A DNA stretch of 60,539 bases from Rhodanobacteraceae bacterium (lineage in GTDB: Bacteria; Acidobacteriota; Terriglobia; Terriglobales; Acidobacteriaceae), in the NCBI GenBank assembly GCA_025350865.1, contig JANXWZ010000098.1, forward strand, positions 1 to 60,539, given 5' to 3'. The notes beneath the pieces were generated by a model, which saw only the letters and a program-made list of their open reading frames with translations, was not told the DNA's origin and searched no databases. Of this stretch, positions 50,785 to 58,766 are shown piece by piece. The translations under genes and the position numbers were made by a program. Numbering within the stretch: the first letter of the stretch is position 1; each line of letters opens with the position of its first letter.

Positions 50785-53322
50785 GTGCGCCTCACTCGCC
50801 TTGCGGTTACCGCCATCGCCCTTTACTCCTCCGCTCTCGCCCAAGCCCCATTGAAGCCCCGCCCCGTCGAGCCCACCAGCGCCTCCGAGCTCCCCATCAC
50901 CCGCGTCGCCCTCTACAAAAACGGCGTCGGCTTCTTCGAGCACGCGGGCCACGTCACCGGCGACCAGGCCGTCACCATCGACTTCACCAGCGCCCAGCTC
51001 AACGACGTCCTCCAGTCCCTTACCGCCATCGACCTCAACGGCGGCCGTATCACCGGCGCCGGCTACAACAGCACCACGCCCCTCGAAGAGCAGCTCAAAA
51101 CCCTCTCCCTCTCCCTCAACTCCACCCCCACCGACGTCGACTTCTACAACGCCATCCGCGGGGCGCGCGTCCAGCTCTCACAAGTTGGAGCCCTCCCCTT
51201 TACCGGTCGCCTCCTCTCCATCGACAACCGCGCCACCAACACCCCCGACCACCGCTTCGTCACCGTAGTCGCCGATTCCGGTCAGGTCCGCACCGTCGAA
51301 CTCACCCCCGCCGTCTCCGTCACCCTGCTCGACACCGCCCTCCACACCGACGTCACCAAGTACCTCGAACTCCTCGCCGGCAACCGCAGCCAGGGCCTCC
51401 GCCACTTGACGCTGCTGGACCGTGGCACGGGCAACCGCGACCTCCGCGTCAGCTACATTTCCGAGGTCCCAGTCTGGAAGTCCACCTACCGCATCCTCTT
51501 CACCGACCCAAAATCTTCGGGTGCCCCATCTCAATCTGCCTCATCGTCAGGTAACCGTCCGGGTGCCCCATCTCAATCGGCCTCATCGATTGAGGTGGGG
51601 GTAACGTCTGCCACCATCCAGGGTTGGTCCGTCGTCGACAACACCACCGGCACCGACTGGACCAACGTCCACCTCGACCTCATCGCCGGAGCCCCGCAAT
51701 CCTTCATCCAGCCGCTATCGATCCCCTACTACACTCGACGCCCGGAGATTGGCCTGCCCAGCGAAGCCCAGATGGCACCCCAGACGCATGACTCCGGCGA
51801 ACTCAACGGTGCGGGCGGCTCCACCATCCGAGGCATGGTGAACGATCAATCCGGAGCCGTCATCACCAACGCCACAGTCGTCGCCACCAACACGGCTACG
51901 GGCCAGCAAATCACCCGTCAGACTTCTTCCGACGGACGCTTCTCGATCCCAGTCGGCCAGCCCGGCCAATACACCCTGAACATCACCTCGCCCGGCTTCC
52001 AGACCTACATGATGCAGGGCATCGGAGTCGGAACCTCGCCCACCGGAATGCTGAACGCCCAGCTCAGTGTCGGAGCCGCAAGCGAGCAAATAACGGTCAG
52101 CGCCAACTCCGTCATGATGGAAACGCAAAGCGCATCCATGGCCGGAAAAGCACGTATATCGTCTCGTGGGCTAAGCGCTCCTGCGAAAGCCGAACGGTTT
52201 ACCGGAGGATTGGGAGGCTCGATCAGCTATGGGTATGGCCCGCCTCCCCCACCACCCGTCGCCAACTACGCCGAAGCCGCCGAGGCCTCCATCGCTCCCC
52301 AAACCAGCAACTCCGCCTTCGACGATTTCTTCCAGTACTCCCTCACCGACCCCATCACCATCCGCAAGAACGAATCCGCGATGGTCCCCATCCTCCAGGC
52401 CAAGCTCCCCGTCGAGCGCGTCACCCTCTGGTCCAGCGCGCATCCCACCGCCCTGCGCGCCCTCTGGCTCACCAACTCTTCCACCCTCACGCTCGACCGC
52501 GGCAGCTTCTCCATCGTCGAGAACGACAGCTTCGGCGGCGAGGGCCTGCTCGACCCCATCCACCCCGGCGAAAAGCGCCTCCTCTCCTACGCCGCCGACC
52601 AGGCCGTCCACGTCGACAACGCCCAGGGCGCGCAGCAGCACCGGCTCCGCTCGGTCGTCATCGCCAAGGGCATCCTCACCCAGCACTACCGCGACTCGGT
52701 CGAGCGCGACTACACCATCCGCAACGCCGCGCCCGACCCCCGCATCGTCATCGTCGAACACCGCCGCCTCGCCAACCACGACCTCGCCACCACGACCCAC
52801 TTTGCCGTCTCCGGCCAGCCCGACCTCGTCGTCAAGCCGGAAGAGACCACGCCAACCTCCTATCGTTTCCGCGTCACCATCCCCGCCGGAGTAACTGCCC
52901 ACCTCTACGTCGCCGAATCCCGCGCCTACCCCAGCACCATCGACGTCGGCTCCATGAACGACCAGCAGGTACGCGTCCTCGTGCTCGAAATGGGCAGCGA
53001 TCCCGCCATCGCCAAACAGCTCCAGCCCGTCATCGACGCCCAGCGCGTAGTCGCCGATCTGGACACCAAAAACGAAGCGCTCGGCGACAAGCTCGACAAC
53101 CTCGACAAGGAAGAGGAGCGTCAGCGCAGCAACATTGTCGCCCTCAAGGATGCCGACAAGCTCGCGCAGAAGCGCTTCACCGATCAGCTCGGCAAAATCG
53201 AAGACCAGATCCTCGTCCTGCAAAAGCAGCAGGAGACCCTCACCACGCAACTCGAAGCCGCCCAGGCCGACCTCGCCAACAAGGTCCAGGCCGTCCAATT
53301 TGACAAAACCCTCGAACCATAA
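50785..53322 (+). CDS. DUF4139-like secreted protein with inserted repeat and carboxypeptidase-regulatory domain
   Basis: 845 residues from GTG 50785, which has AGGAGA 6 nt upstream. Signal peptide (RLTRLAVTAIALYSSALAQ), then the DUF4139-type fold (LPITRVALYKNGVGFFEHAGHVTGD, LLDRGTGNRDLRVSYISEVPVWKSTYRILFTDPK). A 33-residue stretch (SSGAPSQSASSSGNRPGAPSQSASS) made from two family D repeats interrupts it near residue 245. The fold resumes (ATIQGWSVVDNTTGTDWTNVHLDL) and is again split by a CarboxypepD_reg module (GGSTIRGMVNDQSGAVITNATVVATNTATG, about residues 345-450). A C-terminal coiled coil ends it (LDNLDKEEERQRSNIVALKDADKLAQK). Function unknown. Confidence 0.82.
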   Translation: MRLTRLAVTAIALYSSALAQAPLKPRPVEPTSASELPITRVALYKNGVGFFEHAGHVTGDQAVTIDFTSAQLNDVLQSLTAIDLNGGRITGAGYNSTTPLEEQLKTLSLSLNSTPTDVDFYNAIRGARVQLSQVGALPFTGRLLSIDNRATNTPDHRFVTVVADSGQVRTVELTPAVSVTLLDTALHTDVTKYLELLAGNRSQGLRHLTLLDRGTGNRDLRVSYISEVPVWKSTYRILFTDPKSSGAPSQSASSSGNRPGAPSQSASSIEVGVTSATIQGWSVVDNTTGTDWTNVHLDLIAGAPQSFIQPLSIPYYTRRPEIGLPSEAQMAPQTHDSGELNGAGGSTIRGMVNDQSGAVITNATVVATNTATGQQITRQTSSDGRFSIPVGQPGQYTLNITSPGFQTYMMQGIGVGTSPTGMLNAQLSVGAASEQITVSANSVMMETQSASMAGKARISSRGLSAPAKAERFTGGLGGSISYGYGPPPPPPVANYAEAAEASIAPQTSNSAFDDFFQYSLTDPITIRKNESAMVPILQAKLPVERVTLWSSAHPTALRALWLTNSSTLTLDRGSFSIVENDSFGGEGLLDPIHPGEKRLLSYAADQAVHVDNAQGAQQHRLRSVVIAKGILTQHYRDSVERDYTIRNAAPDPRIVIVEHRRLANHDLATTTHFAVSGQPDLVVKPEETTPTSYRFRVTIPAGVTAHLYVAESRAYPSTIDVGSMNDQQVRVLVLEMGSDPAIAKQLQPVIDAQRVVADLDTKNEALGDKLDNLDKEEERQRSNIVALKDADKLAQKRFTDQLGKIEDQILVLQKQQETLTTQLEAAQADLANKVQAVQFDKTLEP
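51516..51606 (+). repeat. Family D repeats D3 (partial) and D4, inside a coding sequence
   Basis: D3 (51516-51554) has GGGTGCCCCATCTCAATC, then a different end. D4 (51555-51606) is complete: arms CCCCATCTCAATC (51566-51578) and GATTGAGGTGGGG (51588-51600), loop GGCCTCATC. Together they keep the reading frame of the DUF4139-like gene. Confidence 0.8.
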
Positions 53323-53328
53323 AAGAGA

Positions 53329-53372
53329 ACGTCGTCATTCTGGCGCAGCCAGAATCTCCGTATTGGTCTTCC
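53329..53372 (+). repeat. Family A palindromic repeat, copy A7
   Basis: TTCTGGC, loop GCA, GCCAGAA (53338-53354), then TCTCCGTATTGGTC. Starts 7 bp after the DUF4139-like gene's stop, between two convergent genes. Confidence 0.8.
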
Positions 53373-53406
53373 TATCCCAGCCCCAACCCTTCCGTGCACC
53401 CCGCTT

Positions 53407-55011
53407 CTAAGCCGCCGGCTTCTCCCCCCCCGCCGGAGCCGTCGTCCCTTCCTTGATCGGCGGAACCGGCGTGTCGGCCGTCAACGTGGGCCTCTTCAAG
53501 TGCCACTGCGTCGCCTGCTGATACGCGTAGGCCAGCGCCAGAACCTTGCCCTCCTGAAAATGCGGAGCGGCAATCATCAAACCAATCGGCAGCCCGTCTT
53601 TAGTAAAGCCGCAGGGAACCGAGATGGCGGGTATGCCGAAGAGATCGAAGGGGCGGGTATTGGTGCATCCACCCTGAGTTTCAAACCAGTTGTAGACCTT
53701 GCCTGTAGGTGGTGTGGCGCGCGCCTCCTGCGCCAGCGATTCGTTGATCTTGCCGGCCTGCATCACAGTCGTGGGAACGACGACTAGATCAAAGTTAGTG
53801 AAGTGCGAGTCGATCATGCGGCGGGTCAGCGCGAGCTGCTGGTGCGCCTTGACGCTCTCCATCGCGGTAGCAAACTTGGTGCCGGCGGGCGGATTCTCCA
53901 TGCGCTCAAATCGCGTCCGGTCGGGCAGCATGTAGTTGATCCCGTACTTCTCGATCAGTTCGTGGTGGTACTCCTCCTGCTCGCCCGTGGTGTCGCCCGT
54001 CAGCCCTTCCCACAGCGGCGCTTCGGAGGTAACGCCCGCAGTCAGTCCCTTCAGCACTTCGAGCGCGGCCTTGACAGCGGTTTCAATCTCCGGGTCTACG
54101 TGATCGTAAAAGCTCGCCGGCGTCCCCAGCCGGAAGCCCTTCACGGGCTGGCGCATCTCCTTCACATAGTCGACCGGCGTGCTGGGGACGCTGTACACGT
54201 CGAGCGGGTCGAAGCCAGCCATCTGCCCGAGCATCAGGGCGACGTCTTCGACCGTACGGGCCATGGGGCCGCAGTGGTCGGCCGAGGCGCGACAGGGAAT
54301 GATGCCGCGAATGGAAACCAGCCCAATCGTAGGCTTCAGTCCGACGACACCGCACCACGCGGAAGGGCACCGGATGCTTCCACCGGTGTCAGTTCCCAGC
54401 GCGCCGGGGACAAGGTTCGCCGCAAGCGACGCAGCCGAGCCGGAGGAAGACCCGCCGGTGATGTGGTCCAGCGACCACGGGTTCCGCGCCGGGCCAAAGT
54501 AGGAGATGTCGCCCGTGCAGCCGATCGCGAACTCATGCAGATTCACCTTGCCCAGAATGATCGCGCCGGATTGCTTCAGCCGTGTCACGATAGCCGCATC
54601 TTCGCTTGGGATGCGGTCCTTGAACATCGGGCTTGCGGCCGTGGTGCGCGTGCCAGCGGTATCGATGTTGTCCTTCAGCGCCAGCGGGATGCCATGCAGC
54701 GGGCCGCGAAACTTGCCGGTCTTGGCTTCCGCGTCCAGTGTCGTGGCCTGCGCCAGAGCCTCCTTGCCCATGACGCTCACGTACGCATTCACCTTAGGAT
54801 TGATGACGTTGATGCGGTCCAGCAGCGCCTTCACCAGGTCGGTCGAGGTTAGCGTCTTCGCATGGATGCGCGCCGAAATTTCGGTCACGGAAAGATCGGT
54901 CAGCGTCGCTGGATCGTCAGCCGCCCAGGCTGGCGTGTAGGGCAGCGCTGCGGTGGCGGCAACGGTGCCTGCAAGCAGGCGCGCGAATTCGCGGCGAGTC
55001 AACTCAAGCAT
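53407..55011 (-). CDS. Secreted amidase, amidase-signature family
   Basis: 534 residues with a Tat-like leader (TRREFARLLAGTVAATAALPYTPAWA). Catalytic triad: Lys in GIPLALKDNIDTAG, cis-Ser in DTGGSIRCPSAWCG and nucleophile Ser in HITGGSSSGSAASLAANLVPGALGTDTGGS. Long GluADT-like C-terminal half (TRPFDLFGIPAISVPCGF). The family hydrolyses amide bonds in many substrates; the leader indicates export. The C-terminal tail (VPPIKEGTTAPAGGEKPAA) is low-complexity. Single gene, convergent with the DUF4139-like gene. Confidence 0.93.
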   Translation of the reverse strand: MLELTRREFARLLAGTVAATAALPYTPAWAADDPATLTDLSVTEISARIHAKTLTSTDLVKALLDRINVINPKVNAYVSVMGKEALAQATTLDAEAKTGKFRGPLHGIPLALKDNIDTAGTRTTAASPMFKDRIPSEDAAIVTRLKQSGAIILGKVNLHEFAIGCTGDISYFGPARNPWSLDHITGGSSSGSAASLAANLVPGALGTDTGGSIRCPSAWCGVVGLKPTIGLVSIRGIIPCRASADHCGPMARTVEDVALMLGQMAGFDPLDVYSVPSTPVDYVKEMRQPVKGFRLGTPASFYDHVDPEIETAVKAALEVLKGLTAGVTSEAPLWEGLTGDTTGEQEEYHHELIEKYGINYMLPDRTRFERMENPPAGTKFATAMESVKAHQQLALTRRMIDSHFTNFDLVVVPTTVMQAGKINESLAQEARATPPTGKVYNWFETQGGCTNTRPFDLFGIPAISVPCGFTKDGLPIGLMIAAPHFQEGKVLALAYAYQQATQWHLKRPTLTADTPVPPIKEGTTAPAGGEKPAA

Positions 55012-55089
55012 GGTGGGGGATCTCCACGAACAGAATGAGGCATTCAGGGGCCGTAGGGCAAGCCCATACTGACGGGGAAACTGGTTGCC

Positions 55090-55130
55090 TTTAGCTGTGA
55101 GCTTGCAGCTCTCAAGCTTACAGCTCGAGA
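55090..55130 (+). repeat. Family E repeat, copy E3
   Basis: AGCTGTGAGCTTG, loop CAGCTCT, CAAGCTTACAGCT: 12 of 13 pairs plus a G.T. Arms differ from E2 but pairing is kept. Lies between the amidase gene and the end of the M14 gene. Confidence 0.6.
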
Positions 55131-55222
55131 ATCAAGTCTCTTTTGCCTCGAACAACGTCAAATGCGCTCTCCCTGACGCCGCCCTCCCCGCCTCGGCAGG
55201 ACAGCGTCAATATCGGGTCCAA

Positions 55223-58096
55223 TTACTTCAGCGTGGTTGCGGTAGCCGCGCCATAAAACACGCCGTTGAACAGGAACTTGAACGTAGCGTGGGGCTGTCC
55301 GCGGAACGCGACTTCCGGTCCAAGCAGCAGCACCTTGCCCTTGCCCACGTTGGCCTGCGCAATCGCAATCGAGTCGTTCAGGTACGTCTGACCCCATGCC
55401 CACCCGCTGTCCAGCAGGTTGCCGGAGCCGTACCACGCCACGCTCTGCAGACCGCGATTCGCCGCGTTCGGCTCGGCCTTGAAGGCAGGGCTGTTGTCGA
55501 AGAACACGTCCACCGACGAAGGAAGTCCATACGCCAGCGGCTGGGTGTTATCCACCTGCGCCCGCAGCAGCGAGCCCGGCACATAGAACCGTTCCGGCGG
55601 CACCGCCTGCTCCTTGCCCTTCACAATCTCCGTAACGGCATCGTGGACCGGCAGGCTCATCGACTTGTACATCCGCGACGAACTGCCGATAGCCACCACC
55701 GTTCCCCCGGCCTCAACGAAAGCCTTGATCTGCGGCAGTGTCTTATCTGCCGTGATGCGGCCCAGGTGCGAGCGGAACTCCTCGGGAATCGACTCCGGTG
55801 CCGGCTGTGCCTGGAAGCGCGGTGCATCGCCGCCAAGCTGCGGTCCGGCAGGAACCGGGGCGTTGGCCAGTGGTGCCGGTGCCGCCAGGTTCGGGAACGT
55901 GCCGTCCGGGAACACGAGGGTGTCGAAGCTGGCGTTCAGCTTGCCCGCGTCCAGCGTCTGCGGATAGATAACCGTAAACGGAAATTCAAACTGCTCGAAG
56001 AGCCAGCGCGTCCAGCCCGAAGGCATGGAGCCGCCGTAAGTGTCAGCCAGCCCGATGCGCGGAGTGTGGACCTGAAGCGCTTCGCCGGTGGGTGCAGTGG
56101 CAAGTGCGAAGGCGTTGATGCCAAGGTCCTTCGCCGCCGTTTCGATCACGTCATGCGCGGGCTTCGAGAAGGGAATCCAGAGCGCACCTGCTGCCAGTTG
56201 GGTCTCGCCCACCTTCATCGGCTGCTTCAGCCAATACACCGCCACGTTCGCCTTCAGCAGCCGATTCGTCAGGGTGTAGGCGTCGTTGTACTCGTGCGAG
56301 ACCACGTAGCCCGCAGCCTTCGCCGGACCCGCAATCGTTCCAGCCGGCGGCGCGGCCAGTTCCGTCTTGATCGCCTCGAAAGGCCCGCTGATGGTCGTCA
56401 GCATCCGGTCGGCCTTCACGCCCATCTGGTAGCTCAGCGTCCAGCCTGTGGTGTCGTACGGGCGGGTAGGCGGCGCGCCCGGATAGGCGAAGTCGTTGGG
56501 GTGATCCTGCGGCTCCATCATGTCCAGAATCTGCGGGCGGTACGATTGCGCGCAGTCGATGAACAGCGAGCCAGCGGGATAGTGTTTGCCCTCGGCATCG
56601 AACGCCGCACTGGCCCGCTGGATCGCGATCCCGGACTTCATCAGCGCATTGACGAACTTCACCGCAGTCGGAAAGTCGGGCTGATCGGATGGCAGCACAT
56701 AGCCGCGCGGATCGCGATGCGCCGGGTCATGCAGCACCGTGTCGTACAGTCCGGCAGGCAGACCCGCATTGCGCCCGCCGCCGGGGCCGGCCTCTGCGGC
56801 TGGGGCTGCACCGGCGCGTGCCCCGCGTGCCGGAACTGCCGCCGCCGCTGCCTCTTCCAGAGCGTCGATGCGCTTCGGCGTAATCGTCCAGCTATCCTTC
56901 TTGGCGTTCTCGATGGACCGCTTGCCCATCACGAACATGTCGTACAGCAGCAGGGTGCGGTTGCGCGACGCGTAGTCCAGCATCGCGCGATTGTTGGTCT
57001 GTTCATAGGCGATCGACTGCGCGTAGTGCCACGTCTGCGGAGCGATCGGGAACGGCTCGTCGCCCGTCGGAATCTGCCTCGCGGCGATCAGCGGAAGCGG
57101 CATCGGTGTAGGGCTGCCGATAATCTCAGTCAAAACGCCCGTCACATTATGGAAGTAGGTAACGGTGCGCAGACCGCCGTTGTACCAGGTGCTATAGGGC
57201 GCGGTGGACCGCATGCCCGACCCCGGCTTGCCCTCTTCGATCAGGCGCCCGTGCATCGCGCTGCCGATCTGCTCGATCTTCACCGGAATCAACGGGTCAT
57301 AGTGGAAGTTGAAGGGGTCGCGGAACGGCGGCATGAAGATCACCGTGCCCAGCGGACCAGTCTGGTGGTGGTTGTACATCAACTGCGGATACCATTCGCG
57401 AAACAGTACCCGGCTCATGTTGGTGGATTCCTTCATGTTCATCATGTAGAAGTCGCGATTGTCATCGTGGCCAATGTACTTGGCCCACAGGCGCGGCGTT
57501 GCGCTGTCGACGCGCTTCTTCGGATCGGGTTCCCGCATGTACCATTTGGCCACCAGGTCATCGCCGTCCGGATTGCAGAAGACGAACAGCGTAATGTCGT
57601 CGTTCAGAAAGCGCATCGTCTCCGCGTCGGTAAACGAGTTCAGCTCATAGATCGCCTCAACCAGCTGCGTAAATCCAACCGTCTCGGACGCATGCAGCCC
57701 ACCGTCGATCCACACCACCGACTTGCCTTCTTCCGCCAGCGCGTGGGCCTGCGCATCGGTCAGCCCGTCGGCATGCGCCAGCTTTTCGGAAATCTCCTTA
57801 TAGCGGTCCAGCTTCTTCAGGTTCTCGGGCGACGTAACGATCACCATGTACTGGTGGCGACCCTCCTCGGTCGGTCCGATGTCAACCAGCTTCATCCGGT
57901 CCGACTCGGTTGCGATCTTCTTTAGATAGGTCTCGATCTGGTCGTAGTTCGCCAGCATGTAGTCGTCACCCATGTTGAAGCCGATGACAGACTTCGGCGT
58001 GGAAACGTTGGGCCGCGGAGACTGGGCGGTGGCAATGCAACTGGAAACGGCAACGGCAAGCGACAACGAAAGACAGGACTTCAGAGTGGAGGGCAC
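55223..58096 (-). CDS. Secreted M14-like zinc carboxypeptidase family protein
   Basis: 957 residues from GTG 58094-58096 (AGGAG 8 nt upstream). Signal peptide (LKSCLSLSLAVAVSSCIATAQS). The N-terminal M14 module shows VVWIDGGLHASETVGFTQLVEAIYEL (HxSE zinc pair), FCNPDGDDLVAKWYMREPDPKKRVDS (NPDG) and PQLMYNHHQTGPLGTVIFMPP (later His ligand). A middle region with an Ala/Gly-rich linker (AAAAAVPARGARAGAAPAAEAGPGGG) and a C-terminal glutamine-amidotransferase-like part (ADKTLPQIKAFVEAGGTVVAIGSSS) follow. Probably periplasmic; substrate unknown. Confidence 0.87.
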   Translation of the reverse strand: MPSTLKSCLSLSLAVAVSSCIATAQSPRPNVSTPKSVIGFNMGDDYMLANYDQIETYLKKIATESDRMKLVDIGPTEEGRHQYMVIVTSPENLKKLDRYKEISEKLAHADGLTDAQAHALAEEGKSVVWIDGGLHASETVGFTQLVEAIYELNSFTDAETMRFLNDDITLFVFCNPDGDDLVAKWYMREPDPKKRVDSATPRLWAKYIGHDDNRDFYMMNMKESTNMSRVLFREWYPQLMYNHHQTGPLGTVIFMPPFRDPFNFHYDPLIPVKIEQIGSAMHGRLIEEGKPGSGMRSTAPYSTWYNGGLRTVTYFHNVTGVLTEIIGSPTPMPLPLIAARQIPTGDEPFPIAPQTWHYAQSIAYEQTNNRAMLDYASRNRTLLLYDMFVMGKRSIENAKKDSWTITPKRIDALEEAAAAAVPARGARAGAAPAAEAGPGGGRNAGLPAGLYDTVLHDPAHRDPRGYVLPSDQPDFPTAVKFVNALMKSGIAIQRASAAFDAEGKHYPAGSLFIDCAQSYRPQILDMMEPQDHPNDFAYPGAPPTRPYDTTGWTLSYQMGVKADRMLTTISGPFEAIKTELAAPPAGTIAGPAKAAGYVVSHEYNDAYTLTNRLLKANVAVYWLKQPMKVGETQLAAGALWIPFSKPAHDVIETAAKDLGINAFALATAPTGEALQVHTPRIGLADTYGGSMPSGWTRWLFEQFEFPFTVIYPQTLDAGKLNASFDTLVFPDGTFPNLAAPAPLANAPVPAGPQLGGDAPRFQAQPAPESIPEEFRSHLGRITADKTLPQIKAFVEAGGTVVAIGSSSRMYKSMSLPVHDAVTEIVKGKEQAVPPERFYVPGSLLRAQVDNTQPLAYGLPSSVDVFFDNSPAFKAEPNAANRGLQSVAWYGSGNLLDSGWAWGQTYLNDSIAIAQANVGKGKVLLLGPEVAFRGQPHATFKFLFNGVFYGAATATTLK

Positions 58097-58198
58097 GGTG
58101 GGAACTCCTCGAAGCTTGATGAATAGCGGGTGACTCCTACTGTAGCGCAGTCCAGGCCGTTCGGAGGATGTCGAATACAATTGAGGCGAGAGGTCACT

Positions 58199-58498
58199 AT
58201 GTCCGATGTCGTTACAGGGTTGCGGCAGGTGATTCAGGATTTGGTGGCGCCGGAGCTGAAGTCGCATACCGCAAAGTTCGAGATGCTCCAGAAGACGATT
58301 GAAGTGCAGCATCAGTCCGTCATGAAGCTGATCGAGTCTCAAGGCAAGCGGCTGGACGAGAAAATCGATTCGCTGCGTTCGGAGATGCACTCGGAATTTT
58401 CGGCGTTGCGTGCAACCAACGAAGTCGAGGTTCTGCGCCAGGTATCGCCCATCAGCGAACGGATCGCCGTGGTTGAGTCGCGGGTAAGGCAGGGCTAA
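58199..58498 (+). CDS. Small coiled-coil protein, unknown
   Basis: 99 residues from ATG 58199 (GAGAGG upstream). No signal peptide. Nearly entirely helical with heptad-like spacing: LRQVIQDLVAPELKSHTAKFEMLQKTIEVQHQSVMKLIESQGKRLDEKIDSLRSEMHSEFSALRATNEVEVLRQVSPISERIAVVESR. No family recognised. Transcribed divergently from the M14 gene (102 bp between starts). Codon use is less C-rich than neighbours, e.g. GTG, CGG and TTG appear, which might hint at different origin; weak evidence. Confidence 0.65.
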   Translation: MSDVVTGLRQVIQDLVAPELKSHTAKFEMLQKTIEVQHQSVMKLIESQGKRLDEKIDSLRSEMHSEFSALRATNEVEVLRQVSPISERIAVVESRVRQG

Positions 58499-58528
58499 AG
58501 CATTCTCCCTACAGCTATTCCGAATCCC

Positions 58529-58606
58529 CACCGCCGTCATTCTGGCGAAGCCAGAATCTCCGTAGTTGTCTTTTCTGGCGGCGGCACACCTTCGCGAAAT
58601 TCGCTC
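58529..58606 (+). repeat. Family A palindromic repeat, copy A8 (extended)
   Basis: TTCTGGC, loop GAA, GCCAGAA (58540-58556), then TCTCCGTAGTTGTCTTTTCTG and tail GGCGGCGGCACACCTTCGCGAAATT. A degraded partial copy (CCAGAATTTCCGCAGTTGCC) follows at 58623-58642. Confidence 0.8.
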
Positions 58607-58766
58607 TGACTGCCGTACCCTTCCAGAATTTCCGCAGTTGCCTACCTACCCACCCCTCGCAACCGGTTCAGGGCAACGGCCCGGCCCAAGCCGCTCAACG
58701 ACGTTAAATCCCGCCAACGTCCCTAACCAATCCGTCTGAGCCACCCGGATATCTGTCTCGCCCGAC

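Noticed and set aside
55085-57925. A 946-codon open frame antisense to the M14-like gene
   Set aside because: It is Arg/His/Gln-rich, as expected from the complement of GC-rich codons; the opposite strand has the M14 zinc site and a signal peptide.
382-58606. CRISPR array from repeated hairpins
   Set aside because: Copies are kilobases apart, not regularly spaced, and there is no cas gene.
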